Source: Carettochelys insculpta | Taxonomy: Eukaryota; Chordata; Testudines; Carettochelyidae | Length of the DNA stretch: 64,000 bases | Reading direction: 5' to 3' | Assembly (NCBI RefSeq): GCF_033958435.1 | Contig: NC_134146.1 | Location: 29,472,501 to 29,536,500, forward strand | Program-made: the position numbers and the translations under genes | Notes under the pieces: model-generated | Seen by the model: the letters and a program-made list of their open reading frames with translations, nothing else | Told to the model about the DNA's origin: nothing | Database searches by the model: none | Shown here: positions 1 through 13,403 of the stretch, piece by piece | Layout of the letters: each line of letters opens with the position of its first letter | Position numbering within the stretch: position 1 is the stretch's first letter

Positions 1-7
1 TAAGCTG

Positions 8-334
8 CAGGTTGAACCTCTGTTGTCTGGCACCCTCTGGACCTAACCAGTGCCAGACAAGAGAATTTGCCAGACAGTGGAAGGTCAATGTTGTCTATCA
101 GCATTACCAACACTTCCACTGCTTACTGGGCTCTTAGAAGGCATTTAGGGGCAAATTAGAGCTAAATAACAGCACAGAACACTGAGAGCCAGGACTGGTG
201 GCTGGAAACAAACTTTATGGGACCTCAGGAAATTTGGCCATACCCATGATAAGTGGTCATCTGGCTAACTAAAATCATGCCTGATTACAGAGTTTGATGG
301 ACAAGAGAGATCTGGATTAGAGAAGTTCTAGCTG
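8..334. mobile_element. TA-flanked MITE, copy 1 (Tigger/mariner-like)
   Basis: This is a roughly 330 bp non-coding repeat whose close relative lies at 18022-18321. The two copies share long collinear stretches, for example the block reading AACACTGAGAGCCAGGACTG in this copy. The ends are inverted repeats: the left end reads CAGGTTGAACCTC and the right end, reverse-complemented, reads CAGCTAGAACTTC. The right end is followed by TA. A CAG start and a TA target fit non-autonomous Tc1/mariner (pogo/Tigger-like) elements; that assignment is inference. No open frame of note. Confidence 0.65.
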
Positions 335-336
335 TA

Positions 337-2458
337 CAGACAAAAACTTCAATGAGTCATTCTGAATAATTATTGAATTTAAGACAATCTTAAACCATTT
401 GGACAATGACTTGCAAACAGAAGATAAGTGAATAAACAAGATATATGATGCTCTTCTGATGAGGCCACACCCTCCATTCTGACTATGTCTCTGCCTTTCA
501 TGCCAGACTTCTCACCAGAGTTAATTTCATGTTATCTGCAACCCTCAGCTACAACAGTAAGAAGCAGAGCTCAGATGTGAGGCTAATCTCTGATAAGCAT
601 GTAATCCCATGGGATTTCAATATAAGATTTTCCTTTGGGATTTTATTTTACTCATCCTATGTCCTTCCTGCTTGACTTAACCTTTGCCAAAAACAAAAAG
701 CTTCATGGTGGTTGGAATGTAGCTGGAAAGCTATTCTTCCTCCTGCCACAACTAAGAAAACACGAGCTCTTAAAAGAAAGAGATCTTTTGTTAATGCAAC
801 ATCGGACAAAACTCCCCTGCATTCCTACTCTACTGTTCCATCTAATGATGCCTTTTTAAACAGCATGAGTCACCTTCCAAATAAACAAGTTGAAAGGCTG
901 GCCTGCCTCTAATCTGGACCTTTCCATAATTCTGCAGTGTCACCTAAGTAAACCAATTTATTCAATGCACACAGGTACAGAGAAGTTCCTGACCAGTCTG
1001 CGTTCTGTCTTCCAAGATCTGCCAAAATACCACTAAGCTGCTGCCTTCAGTGGATCCAAAGTTAGCTAATGGAGTGGAAGGAATTCCTTCCTGGACTTAC
1101 AGGTTCATCCTTGAGATGATACATCTACTCTATAGAGCAGATTAACTGAGTAGGAAGGTTTGCTAGCATAGTCTGCACCATAATGTTGTCATAACTCCTC
1201 CTTTGACTCTAATGACAGCCTGTGTGTATCTATAGATAGAAAAATAAAAGATTCCACTGGAATCATAAAAGACAACCTGCAATATTAGCATCAGCAGAAT
1301 TATATTTCTTCAATAGCCTTTCACAACCCAAGGGTTATAAGGCAAGATTTCCAGAAGAGTGGGGATTGAGGGAGGGATTTGACTATGAATGGTATGGTGT
1401 TTACTCTTTTCACATACTTTTTCTTTTAATGGTTCACCTAGTAAGCTTCTTCTATCCCACAGCATCTGTTGAGCCATCTGTTAGTTCCACAATATCTGGC
1501 ATGCATGATACACGTTAAACTTCCTTGGAGGAAAAAAATAAACCTACAGTCATTCCTGATTCTTTCTGCTTTATATTAATGTTTTCCCCAATATTCCCAA
1601 TGTTAGTATCACAAGAAAATAAAATTACCCTTTGTTTGCTCACTTCTATAATACAAAGCCCAATGAAACCTTTGAAATAAAGAGTATCCAGTCACAGCAG
1701 AGAAAAGCAATTTGTTCTAACATGCACAGTCAAATGGCATTCCAGAGAAGGGCAGCATATTTAGCTAAAATTTAATGGTAAAGAGACGCTAATTTTTTAA
1801 GGAAATGATTAGTTTCATAATTCCATAATCATTCTTCAGTTTACTGTTCCTGTCATTAAAGCAGCAGTTGTTTTTACTAGGGTGCTGATTTGGTTCTATT
1901 TAAAAGTGATTTATAGACTGTAAAAAAGTATGTGCATACCATCAGGCTGTGAGGTAAATTCAGTAATCTTAGAGCATTTGTTGTTTACAGGGCCAGTGGC
2001 CAAAATGTCAAGAACTTACATGTGAGTAAACAACATTATCCTGTTGTTACTTTACAGCTGGCCAAAACGTAGGTAATTTTTTATGGTAAACAGTAAATAC
2101 CTTAAAACTGCTGAATTACTTTATTAACCTGCATTGCTTTGCAGCCCATCCAAAATCTCCAGAAATCCAACTTCAGGATGCTGAGTTAGGGCCAAGCAAA
2201 CTGGTTGAGGAATAAATACCTACTTCTTGCATTACTAGTCTAGAATTCCACCTAAAAGATCTGAAATTTTAACTTTTGTTTTCCCCTAACCATTTCCTTA
2301 ACTAGAACTGTCAAAATACTGGCGAGGGTAATTCTTGGTGTATTTCCAGACTGATAGGAAACAGCAATAATCAGAAATCCTGAGTTAAAATCAATTCCCA
2401 TAAGATTCCTAAAGGTAAGGGAAAGGAAGGTAGCTATATATTTATTGATGGAGGAGGT
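337..2458. other. KCNAB1 intron, no gene seen
   Basis: AT-rich sequence with no exon-like frame flanked by splice sites on either strand. By position it is the intron upstream of the KCNAB1 exon at 10223. I searched for the preceding KCNAB1 exon (the segment around FANRPDSNTPME) and did not find it, so it lies before the window. Confidence 0.6.
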
Positions 2459-5045
2459 TCTTCTTTGAATGCTTGCTCATTTCCATTCCATGTTAGGTGT
2501 GAGCACACTGCATACTCAGGGGTACCACTGATTATTTATGTGGGCATATGTCTATGCAGAGGAAATGATCATTTTGAAATGCATGGGGGACTCCCCAATA
2601 CAAGGGCCCTCTTCCAGACACTTGTATGCTGTAGTCTCAGAAAAGTCATAGATCCTGTTCCTATGACTGACTATCAGTGTAGACAACTGCACTGAGCCTG
2701 GTATCATTACCTTAAGTACCTCAATATACAGACCCGGTTAGTGCACAGGGAGAAGAAGAAGACCTTTTGCTGGTGCAGGCCACAGCTTCGTCCCTGAACA
2801 AGGCAGCATCTGGGGCTTGTGTTCCCCCTGGCCCCACACACACAATGACTTTGCAGCTCATCAGGAGCAGTTGAAAGAGTGGCTTTGAAATTTGGGCTGG
2901 AAACTGTCGTCAAAGAATCCTTTCATGGCCTGGTCAATATTTTGACACTATGGGACATTTGAAAGTGACCCTCCCTCTCAGTGAAGCCATGATAGGACTA
3001 GTTAAAGCCCTGTGGCAAAGCCCATTCTCCATGCCTCCCGTTACAGAAAGGGGCAAAAAGAATTTGTTCCTACTCAAGGCTATGAGTACTTGTACTATTA
3101 GCCCACTTCTGGGTACCTAGTGGTCTCAGTGATCAATGAGAGGGACAGACAGGGTTAGCAAGGAGTGACTCTAAGCCAAAGGGTGCAAAGAGAGTAGACT
3201 CTTTTAGCAGAAAATGTTATTCTATAGCGGGTCTACCACTCCACATCTTCAACCAACAGGCACTGCTGCGGAGATACAATTTTAATGTTTGGGAGATGAA
3301 GGTGAAGGTCCCTGTTCCCTAACCCTGTGTCTACACGTGCCCCTTCCTTTCAAAAGGGGCATGTTAATGAGTGGGTTTGAAAGATGCTAATGAGGCACTG
3401 CAATGAATATGCAGAGCCTCATTAGCATAATGGTGGCTGCGGCGATTTGACAGTGTGGCTTTTCGAATCGCGCGCCGCCCATGGAGACGGGACCTTCCGA
3501 AATGACCTCCCCCCCAGTTTTTGAAAGGCCTTCTTCCTATCCTATTCATTGCAGTGCCTCATTAGCATCTTTTGAACCCACTCATTAACATGCCCCTTTC
3601 AAAAGGAAGGGGCATGTGTAGACCCAGCCTAGGAGTCAAGACAGGAGTTCTACACGCTGGTGTGTGAGGGAAAATTCATGGCCCGGGCCTCCCCATAGGC
3701 TGCCTAGGATATGGCAAATTTGGCAGCTATGTTCATGGTGTCTGCAGTGGTCATGTGTACACACTCTTGGCTCTAGTCCACAGCTCTGCCCACCTGGGCC
3801 TCAGACCATCCAGGACCTTCCATTTGAAGGCCTTTCACTCTTGTCTGAACAAATGGATGTAAAGGATCTAGCCTGAAATATTTCAGATCTGCCTTGAAGT
3901 CTTTGGGTCTCTGTGGCTGCTGTCTTCAACAAAATACTTTAGGTGTCAACAACTGATCTGTGTCTCTGCCCTCATGCAGCATGAGGACTTGTTTAAGAAG
4001 CAAAAAGGGGTTTTGAACCCAGACAGCTCCTCACAGCTGCTTCAGCCTCACTATTGAGCCCCCCACAGATACTTGGGAGCTCCAAGCAGAACTTTTGATG
4101 GGGTGCCTGAGGGCATTATACCAGTTCCTTTACTGAAACCTCCCCCCTTTTTGTTTCCAGACCATCTCTCCCACTTCAACCTGACGTGGTCCCTCATCAC
4201 CTCAGACTAGAGTGGAGAAAGGTTACATTCTCCAGTTTATTTCTGTAACTCTCTCTCCCATGCCTCTTCTCTGTCTCTCTTTGGGGACCCTTCTTATGAG
4301 CCACTTTTAGCTCAGGAGGTTAAAGCCCTCCTCAGGATAGGGACCATGGAGGATGTACCTCAGAGCTTGAGAGGGAAAGGGTTTTACTCTCATTATCTCC
4401 TAATTGCAAATGGCAAAGGGAGCCTCAGGCCCATCCTAGATCTGCTTTGTCTCAACAGTTACCTCCAGAAACTGAAGTTGCACGGGGTCTCCCTAGCCTC
4501 CATTATTCCCTCCCTGGATCTAAGGTACTGGTATGCTGTCCCCAGTTTAAAAGATGCCTATTTTTATGTCTCAATATTTGGTAGCTACAGAAAATGTCTG
4601 TTTTGTCATGAGCCAGCCCATTACCATTTCACCACTTTCCCTTTTTGGTTTGTTGTCATTTGGACTCTGTGCCTACAGTTACCACCCAGGTCCTCACCTC
4701 CCTACATTGGTAAAGGAACTCCCAGTCAGTGGGCGTGGACACTCCTTTCATCAGTGTCCAGCTCCCAGCATCCCTAATATTGGAGGAGTCTGAGGCAGGC
4801 TGTGGGGCTTGAGTGTCTCAGGTCTCAGGGCCTGTGGTCCAAGAGGAATTTGCCCTACATGTAAATGTCAGATATCTCAGAGCAGTCCACCTAGCATGCT
4901 AGGGATTTCTATCCCAAATTGCATGCCAGGATGTCTGAGTCCCTTCAGACAACATGACAGCTATTTTTATGTTAATAAGCAGGGAGGGACACACTCTTCC
5001 TCTCAGTGTCAAGAATCCATTTATGATATTGTGAAATGAACAACT
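2459..5045 (+). mobile_element. DIRS-type retrotransposon, copy 1, truncated and broken
   Basis: The left end (2459-2500) carries a motif reading TTCTTTGAATGCTTGCTC then CCATTCCATGTTAGGTG, which recurs inverted at the right end of the copy at 53.4-57.5 kb and matches DIRS terminal repeats. It is followed by stop-riddled gag-like sequence (2740-3320 and 3640-4200, including LPFEGLSLLSEQ near 3825). Next comes a reverse transcriptase part (4346-4777, with RPILDL and LKDAYF) and an RNase H-like part (4800-5040, with FRQHDS and VNKQGGTHSSS). The tyrosine recombinase region is missing. DIRS elements insert with a tyrosine recombinase rather than an integrase. A 303 bp MITE interrupts gag at 3325-3627. 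Not functional. Confidence 0.8.
3325..3627. mobile_element. Long-TIR MITE inserted in DIRS copy 1
   Basis: An inverted-repeat element with arms of about 80 bp. The left arm begins CTGTGTCTACACGTGCCCC and the right arm ends GGGGCATGTGTAGACCCAG. Both arms contain the block ATGCTAATGAGGCACTGCA or its complement. The centre is GC-rich and non-coding (around GCGCGCCGCCCATGG at 3470-3484). The terminal TGTGTCTACAC is shared with the MITE at 21593-21828 and the fragments at 53037 and 53275. Class II and non-autonomous; superfamily not certain. Confidence 0.8.
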
Positions 5046-8000
5046 TTTGAGGGACTGGATTAAGATAATCTAATTCAGTTTGCCTGTGACTGAGAATAGG
5101 TTTGATCCTTTGGAACGCTCCAGAGTTTTTCATTGAATCATGCAAATTAAAGAGAAAAAAATCTCTGAGTCATCTAGTCCAACCTCTGCCAAACCTGGAT
5201 TGCTTCCAAAATTCTAACATGTACCAAATCACTTTGGTGTTGGACTGCTGCCTCTTAAATTTTTATCAGAAAACTAATTAATTTACATTCAAAAAATCAG
5301 TTGCTACAGATGATGTTAATCTCCAAGGAAACAAACAAAATTCTGCTAATCTAAAAAGCTGTCTGTCGTAACCTTTTAATGTTGCACACTAGATATGAAC
5401 ACTCCAAATTTTGATTAAGTCCAAGATTCCTTGTCAGAGATCTTTTTTTCCCCTCTCTTTTGTTTTATTATAGTAATTCCTGTTGAAAAACAAGCAATTA
5501 CTTTATGACAAAACAACTATCTAGGCTTCTGGATGGTTACATGCATTTTTGAAGTTCAATAAATCATTAACCAGTCTTGATAAATTATCTTGTAAGTCTA
5601 GATTGTATAATTTTTACCAAGAGGCTTTTTAGGACACTAGCACTTCAATTGTGGATGTTCTAAAACAGGGATTTTACAGCTTTAAGCCACTATAACCAAA
5701 CTGAAAAATGTACTAGATCTTTAGAACATAGTGAGCAACCCACTTAAATAACAATGTTTAAACTTTCATGTCATTTCTTTTTTGAAAATAAAATATTTCT
5801 GGATTTCCCTGGAGCTAGCTTGTCCTCTGTGCAAGCATCTGTGGAAGGTGTGCTGTAAGATGCAGTTCCTCTGAGGATCCTTTGAAGAGTTCCTTCTCTG
5901 CCCTTCCCTTGATGGGGACCAGGAGAGTGAGGTTGAGGCTGTAGGGCCAGTCTGCAACCCATGAGGATTTGCAGGAGGCCTGGGCCATCTGTGTGGAAAT
6001 GCTTTGCTTGTATACCAGTTCTGCTTCCCTGAAGGCTCCAGCTCAACGGGGCCATGCTACCAGGAATTTCAACATGTGTAACTGCCTCTGTGAAAAGGAA
6101 TGCTCTTCCAAAAAGACAATACAGTGCAACATCTAGTGTTACTGCTTATGACTCTTGACACTGAAGCTGGTGCAGTGCGCATCTGCACTGCCAGCCTAGT
6201 CTTTCCTCTTAGCCCTGCATAAACCCACCTGAGACCAATGGAAGAGTTGGTTCCACAGAAGTGACTGAGCGCTACTTCCCCATGTGAGTGAGATGATTAG
6301 TGTGTAGAATGTGTCCTCTCTGTTCGGACAGAAGGAGGATGGGGAAGGAAGATATTAAGGGGACCATTGCGTCTCTTCTTTCATGTCCAGAGAGACAGAG
6401 GGAGCAGGGGAGGGAGATCATGGCAGAGAGACATTCCATGTGATTAAGAAGACACAAAAGAATACTATATTTATTGTATTCCCCATGTCATGGAATGTTT
6501 AAACAGTTTTTGTAGCAGTGGTTGCAGAGAGTGGGGCTGTTAAAAATCTGTAAGAATTGTTTTTAGAAGAATCAAAAGACTCAACTAGAATTGGTTACTA
6601 TGTTTATATTCAGCAGAGAAAAAGATTCCCAGAGTGTAAAATCAAGCAGCCGAATCACCTTAGCATCCCACATCCTTCCCTGCAGCTGCAAATATACATT
6701 AATAAGAATTTCGGTGAAAGCAGATGAACAGCTTCCACTGTTGAAGCCTAGTTACTTCTATCAATTGGAAAATAGCCACTCACATGAGGTCCAGTTTAGC
6801 CCAGGTCTATTCATTCTGAGCATTAAGGATCTGGCTCAATATTTGACAATACACATGGGTTTTGTTGCACCCACACAAAGCCCTATGGAAGTCAGTGGGG
6901 CTCTGTGCAGGCAGAGCTGTCTGCCCACACCTTATCACATATGATCAAGACTAAGACTTCAGATTAAAATAGTGTGCGAAGTACATGCTAGTACGACTTT
7001 ATTTCTAATACCTCATAGGCTTCAGGGATTAATAACATGGATTCCAAAACTTATAGCAACTGCCTGTGTGCTGTGTACACAACAGCATTTATGTGCAAAA
7101 TGAGAGGAAATTTTACCAAATTTGTGGTATAAATGTCTGGGGCTTGTTTTCATACTCTAAGTAGCAGAATTAAATAAATTGTTCAGATTATAGCTATTTT
7201 GTCTTAAATTCATCTCCTACAAACCTCCATTGTCAGGTACTGCTCATTTGGGGCCCAGTTTTACTTGATAAATCAGTCATGTAATAACAGAAATAATCAG
7301 AACTTCCCTTTGGGCTTTCATCTGAGATGTCACACTAGTACACAACCATTCATAATGTCTACATTAGTAGAGGCACAGGGATCTGACCCATAAGAAATAG
7401 CCTTAATCAACTTAAAAATTGTTGCAGTCTGGAGAGGATTGTATTCCAAATTCTAAATAATTTATGTATTTACAGTCAACCCATAACTTCCACCCCAAAG
7501 CCTATCTACTGTTTCTATAGGCCCCTGACATATTTACGTTCCCCTGTGCAAGTCTCCAGCTAGCTAAGAAGGAGAAACAGACTTGTTCCCTAGTCACAAA
7601 CCTCTTCCCAGAACTATTCAGACATCACTAAGGCTGCATCTGTTAAAAAAGCAGACAGACGATGTCATGTTGACTCGCGTTTTATTTTTTTTAAAGACGG
7701 GGGGAATGAAAATCATCATTCACCAAAAGTGGTGGGAGAGAGAGGTTAGAAAGATCAAATATAGTCAAACTTCAAAGAAAGATATTACTACAGTAAAGAA
7801 TAAAGAGAACCATTATTAAAAAGCAGGCAATCATATAACCTATTGTTTGAACAGACTCAAAATTCTTTCACCAGTTGGTTCCAAGTTAGTTACCAGTTCA
7901 TCATGCTTTTTATTAATCAGCCTATGCTCATGAATAAATTTAATTGGGCCTTTAAAGTGGGTGAATTACAGTGTGGTCGTGTCCAAATTGAAAAAAAAAA

Positions 8001-8854
8001 AAAAAAAAAGGAAAAAAGAACTGCAGGATCTCCTGCCTCCTTCCTCTTTTACAGGGGGAAAACGGAGTCTAATCAGCACAAAATATAGCAAGCTGCCAGT
8101 GAAAAATATAAAACTATATAAAATATGCTGAACCAGAAACATGGCAAGATAATTCTAGTTCAGTGAGATTTCTTTTAGGAGTATAGGTGGAGACTTGGTT
8201 AATTTGCTTCTGACTGCCTGCAGATGAAATCTCATAAAACTTCGAAGATTTGCAAAATAATCTACACTCTGCCAAGCTTCTTAGCTTGATTCTTTTACAA
8301 GGAGGATGAGAATACTTTTGATGTAGAAGGATGTGTATCTTCAAGAACTGATGCTCTGGATAGTTATAATATGCTGCTACAAATGCAGTGTATAATTTAA
8401 TAAAAAGTCACACACTTGGTTTCTCAAGCCATCTAAATGTTCAATAGTGAGGACTCCCTAATAACTTGACTGCAATCTCCACCCCTTGTTTTCTTCTGCT
8501 AGATTCCACTCTAATGCTCCTTTTGACTTCCCTTACGCCTTGCGAGGAGTACCGGTACCCTCTGTGTTTGAATTAGCATGTTCCTACCAGACACAGTAAA
8601 TCAAACCCCAGAATATCAACCGTGGCAGTGTTGATCTTTCCACTTGGTGAAGATGTACACCACGGTAAGAATTGTTTGCTCTATGACCATGCCCTAAGTT
8701 TAGAGATCCCTAAATAACTGCCTGTTTTTTAAAGCGCTGAGCGCTCCACACTGCTCATTGGTGAGACCCAGAGATTTTACTGCTTTCTCAACCAATGAGG
8801 TGAAATCCATTCAGCAACTTGTGGAGACCCAATTCTGGGTCACACGCCTGGGTG
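5046..8854. other. KCNAB1 intron with old repeat fragments
   Basis: No exon-like frame was found. A short CR1 3'-tail fragment is recognisable at about 5165-5225 by the phrase CATCTAGTCCAACCTCTGCC. A run of 18-19 A lies near 7990-8008. The core GGAAGTCAGTGGGG at 6887 belongs to a dispersed AAGTCARTGRG family seen elsewhere in the window. Otherwise unassigned AT-rich intron. Confidence 0.5.
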
Positions 8855-9060
8855 GGACATGCTGATCTCCAGGATACCCAAGTTCTCTTCCTGGGGCTAT
8901 CCCTGATTCTCTGCATGACTATGGACAAGTTAGTTAAACCCTTCTGCGCCTCAGCTGCTCCGTCAGTAAATGGCAGAGAAAAGTGCCTTTCTAGATTTGA
9001 AAAGGTCTTTGAAATCCATGGAAGACAAAGTACTATATAAGTACTAAATTACATTATTAA
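8855..9060 (+). repeat. MIR-like SINE
   Basis: The order of phrases matches the MIR core and tail: a CTCTGCATGACTATGGACAA block, then GTTAGTTAAACCCTTCTG, CGCCTCAGCTGCTCCGTCAG, TAAATGGCAGAG and finally ACTATATAAGTAC with an ATTATTA tail. MIRs are tRNA-derived SINEs that spread in early amniotes. The copy is strongly diverged, as expected for its age. Confidence 0.7.
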
Positions 9061-10222
9061 TGGTAGAGATATTACTTCTTTCTTAGGCCCACATAGAAGT
9101 GATAAGGATTGTAGAAGTCTTGTGGGGGTGGTGGAGTGGAGGAGGCATAATCTAATACTTTGTTACAGTGAGGGTGTAACATTGAAAAAACAGGTGTACT
9201 GATATAACCAACAATCTGATTAGCCAGCTCCGTATTTCATTACTGCTATCGTAACAATCTTAATAAAAAGCAAGATGACTGAGTGTATGATTGTGCTTTG
9301 TAACAGTAAATTAAAAAGAAATCTTGTGAACTTTAGTTATTAGCAGAGGTTTTTAGTCATTACATTTCTCAAACTTCTTCTTTTACAATGCTGCCCTCTT
9401 GTGTTCTTACAGTTTAGAAGAATAAGGTCATGGACCAGCATGAGCACATGTAGTAGTTGTTTCATAAGAATTCTACATTCATTGCACAGCATAGTAATTC
9501 TCATGAAATATGCCCATACCGTGGAACTTCATCAACAAAAAGGAAAAAATGCAAAGAGCGTTTGAAGATGGATTATGTTATTATGTGGCTATCACGCCAT
9601 TATTTTAGCTTGGTTTTAGTTTCATGTTGGTCATTGGCCCAAACTGCTTAGCTCACTGCGAAGTATTAATTGTGTTATATTTACTGTAAAGATGGATGGG
9701 CCCAGAGAAAATTCCTCCATCTGGATATCCTCCAGCCTTGGAAGATTCACAATCTCAACCTAAATTCATATGCTAACTTGGCATCTGCCATCTATTTCTA
9801 TAGTAGCCTGAACCCAGAGCCTTATTTCTTATCTCATGCATATCTTCTAGAACTGGAACTCCATATATGTGGTAGTTACACCTATTTTATGTTATTAAAG
9901 TGAAATCCAATTACGTTCTAACACGCCAGTTCCACACACCCAGAATTATGAAGTCTGAAAACATGCCTCAGTTTGGGCCTGACTCAGCTGTAACGTTGGG
10001 TGCATGGACTAAAAAAGCAAACATTAATATTGGGTAACAGTAGCATCCTGTTTTATGTTGGTGTTTATTAAGTGATCACTATATAATGTACAGTACCTGC
10101 ACTTAATAAATATCTTCTGCTCTGTTGTTTACAGTTGTTTGTAAATATTGTAGTTATTTGAGTAGTAAACTGATAAATTATATGAAATTTCATAGCAATC
10201 TCACCTATTTCTTCTTATTCAG
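9061..10222. other. KCNAB1 intron, nothing further recognised
   Basis: AT-rich sequence ending in the splice acceptor TTCTTATTCAG before the exon at 10223. No coding or RNA gene could be supported. Confidence 0.5.
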
Positions 10223-10308
10223 AAATTGTCCGAGCCATGACACACGTGATAAACCAGGGGATGGCCATGTACTGGGGAACCTCTCGCTGGAGTGCTATGG
10301 AGATCATG
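10223..10308 (+). CDS. KCNAB1: KCNAB1 exon, sixth from last: Kv channel beta-1 subunit
   Basis: An 86 bp exon with acceptor TTATTCAG and donor ATG|GTAATG. It starts after the first base of a Glu codon and encodes [13 protein letters not shown] followed by [21 protein letters not shown]1 encodes the cytosolic Kv-beta-1 subunit, an aldo-keto-reductase-fold tetramer docked under Kv1 channels; its N-terminal ball gives fast inactivation. The GTSRWSA segment contains the Ser-Arg pair that contacts NADPH in solved Kv-beta structures. The N-terminal exons, including the alternative ball exons and most of the catalytic tetrad, lie upstream of the window. Assignment to paralogue 1 rather than 2 rests on the later exons and on synteny with SSR3 and TIPARP. 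Confidence 0.97.
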
Positions 10309-13282
10309 GTAATGTAGCTTTTAAAAAAGTATCACCGGTTGTGTGACATGCTTTAGATCAGATTCGGGGCTGCAGAATATGCCAGTAACGTTTAAACAGC
10401 AAGCTGGGAATGTTTTGTGAACTGGTTTTAAAATCTGCTCAACTAAACCAGTGTTAAAACCAGACATTGCATAGACCCATTTTTAGGTGGATTAAAGTGG
10501 CCTGACCTGTTTTTACTGAACCAATAACATAACTTTTGATAGGGTGCCTGTTGGGAGTTCTCCAGACTGGCTGGGTTGTCATCGATGATTCAGTACACTG
10601 TACCAATAATCATTTCTGTGACTGTGTCCCATCTGGGTGCTGGGGGATGATGTCCCACTGAATAGGATTCTGAGACTGGGGAGCATTTCTCCATGGATAT
10701 AACTACATCAGCTAGCCACACAGCATATTAAATAGATATGTCAGCATTACTATCAATTCCAGAAATCACTAGGCTAGAAGCAGTGACTTTCCTTGTAAAG
10801 ACACTGTATTGTTTATTGTGATGAAAAAAATTAGACCTGTAAAATTTGATTCCTGACTGTTTAAGTACCAAAGGCACTGAAGCCATTTTTTTTCAATTCT
10901 GAGGAGTTCTCACTTCATCAACCACAGCCAGCAGCAGTCAGCATGAGATCAATAATAAATATGCATCAGTAAACTATAAAATCATTTGGCTCAGAGACTG
11001 AAGTTTACTGTGACTTTGAATTTGACTACATCAGGGATTTTGCAGTGACACGAGTAGCTGTCCCCAGTGAACACCAATGTTTATGCACTGCACAGATGCA
11101 ACTTGGCCCTCAAAGCAGGAGGAGTCACACTGGCAGAAGCTCCACTTCACACTAGTGCTGTGCATCTACACTGGCCATTTGTAGAGGTGCAGTTGTGCTA
11201 ATGCCTAAATGTAATCCCCAGATGTAGAGGAGACCTTTGAAAAATACACAGTAAAAAGAACTGATTCCACAGGGGCTTGGTTCTTTCAGACATACTCTTG
11301 GCATCCAGTGTCTGCACATCAGTAAAATACAACCTTGGTGACCTATTCTAGGGTAAGAAAAGGGGTTTGGGTTCCTTTAAAATATAACTGCTGTGACACT
11401 GTCCTCAGAGAACCCAAAACAGTAAGCTGCTGTGCTACCCCACTGTGTCAGCAAGGGAGCGCTTTGCTGGAGCTTAAAGTGAACCACCATGCCCTGCCAT
11501 GCCAGTTTGTCTGCCTCACCTGCAAACTTCTAGAGGCTCTGCTAGTCTAAACCTTGCCTAAACCTTCACAGTGAACCCCTGGTCTCAAGTTTTCCAGAGC
11601 ATCTCCTGCAGAATCCCACCCCTATCGCTGGGCACTTGCAGAAATTATCAAGTTTGCTGCCTACAAAAGAGTGCCCACACCAGGCATTGATGTTAGCTTT
11701 ATTGTACAGCACTGAGATGATTTTACAGTAAAAGCCAAAAAGGAGTATTAATAAAGAACAGAGATTTAAGTTACAGTTACTGAGGATAATAGAAGCTGAA
11801 ATTGGTATAAAGTAAAACAAATATAAAATGCTTTCTAGAGTCTAACAGTTACCAGACAACAATCCTGTTCTCAAGTAATTTCTCACTTACCATCAGTTCT
11901 CAGCACCTTCAGCCCACCTGGCTGGGCATCTACCTTTCAGATAGTGCTGGCCTCTTTGTCCCTGAAGTGATGGGTTTTTGCATCTCCTTATATTTCCCAG
12001 AATTCATTCCTTTGTTCCCAGGGTGAGGATGTCCCCACAGCTTCAGACTCCAGTCATGCTGTTTGTTCTTCAGCAAGCTGGGCCCTGTATCCCACAGCTA
12101 TGATCACATTGATACAAGTGCATGTTCAATGTCTTTAGCTTGTGATCGAGCCATGCTGTTTCATCCTTTGCCTGTTAGCTCCATCTCTGTGTTTACCACA
12201 GATTCAAATATTATTCATTATCTCTGGCATACAAAGCTTACCCTGATAGAGTGACCAATATATATTCCGTTGTCTAGAACACACCTGTTTATAAGCTTTA
12301 CTTGAATTGCTTGGTTTAGACATACTTTAGAGATGCCCAGCACACCTACATAACTCTTGACATGCTAATATTTCTCCATGATATATGGACAATTAATAAC
12401 TAGAAAGTCACCAGTTTTCACGATACCCTGTGAGATACACATCAGATAAATATTATGACAAGTGTGTTGTGTGTAATGAGTTTTTCAGGCATGGTAACAG
12501 TTGCAATCACAGACAGCGAACCCTTTGCCTGGGAAACTGAGGGCTTCAGAGGATCACCCCTGTTAATTAAACGCTATCAGAAAACTTGTTAGCTCCTAAT
12601 ATAGACAAGGTGTAACACCTTTGTAAACATGTTGGTTGGTTGGTGGTAGTCAACCCTTGGCGGCTGGGTACTGCAGCAGGGAAAAGGTAATGGACTTGTG
12701 GGAGAGAAATCCATCAGTCTGAGGAATTTGATGTCACTCTGTAGAGAAAAAGGAACAAGTGGGTGTGGGGGAAGGGAGTTTCCAAGCTGAGTACCCTGAT
12801 TGCCATGTGGGCATGTACAGTCAGCATGCTACCTGTGTTTTGCTGCAGTGACCTCATAACGTTATACATGCCTCCAGTTGAGTGAGGGACTGAAGTGAGC
12901 GTAATTACAATTGCTGGTTACTTAAAATCATTAATTCTTAGAATTACTATTAGCCAGTCAGGGTTCGATCCAAAAACCACTGAAGTCAGTGAATCTTTCC
13001 ATTGACTGTAATGGGAGTTGGCTCAGGTCCAAACAAGCCTTGAGAATTTTTTGCTTTTTGTTTGTTTGAAGACACAAAACAAAACATTTTTAAAAAAGCT
13101 CTTTGAAAAGAGGCTTGGGAAATGTGAATATGGCAAATGATGAGAATGTAGCAATCTACTTTGCAGTGGATTCATATACTTAAAGAGGTCTGGGATTTTA
13201 TGGATGCTTAATTGATTGGTATGTTATATCCTACAAGGATAGTCTCAATTAATACTCATTTTAGTCTGTTGATTTTATACAG
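10309..13282. other. KCNAB1: KCNAB1 intron
   Basis: A 2,974 bp GT-AG intron. Near 12975-13030 the paired phrases CTGAAGTCAGTGAATC and CCATTGACTGTAATGGGAG form an imperfect palindrome of an old dispersed repeat. No other feature was recognised. Confidence 0.85.
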
Positions 13283-13403
13283 GAAGCCTATTCTGTGGCA
13301 CGACAGTTTAATATGATTCCACCTGTATGTGAACAGGCTGAATATCATCTTTTCCAGCGAGAGAAAGTGGAGGTTCAACTGCCAGAATTATACCACAAAA
13401 TAG
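13283..13403 (+). CDS. KCNAB1: KCNAB1 exon, fifth from last
   Basis: A 121 bp exon with acceptor TTTTATACAG and donor ATAG|GTAAAG. It encodes [20 protein letters not shown] followed by [21 protein letters not shown]. The [15 protein letters not shown] segment separates it from KCNAB2, which has NLTPPICEQAEYHMF. The Gln of CEQAEYH is one of the NADPH-binding residues known from the Kv-beta-2 structure. The exon starts in phase 0 and ends after the first base of a Gly codon. Confidence 0.98.

Noticed and set aside
4346..4777. Possible host gene of 143 codons
   Set aside because: RPILDL and LKDAYF show it to be a fragment of a DIRS reverse transcriptase.
1..10222. Search for the preceding KCNAB1 exon (FANRPDS region)
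   Set aside because: No matching frame with splice sites was seen, so the exon is assumed to lie outside the window.
12961..12975. GGTTCGATCC resembling a tRNA T-arm box B
   Set aside because: No box A or cloverleaf upstream at the right distance; it lies beside an old dispersed repeat.
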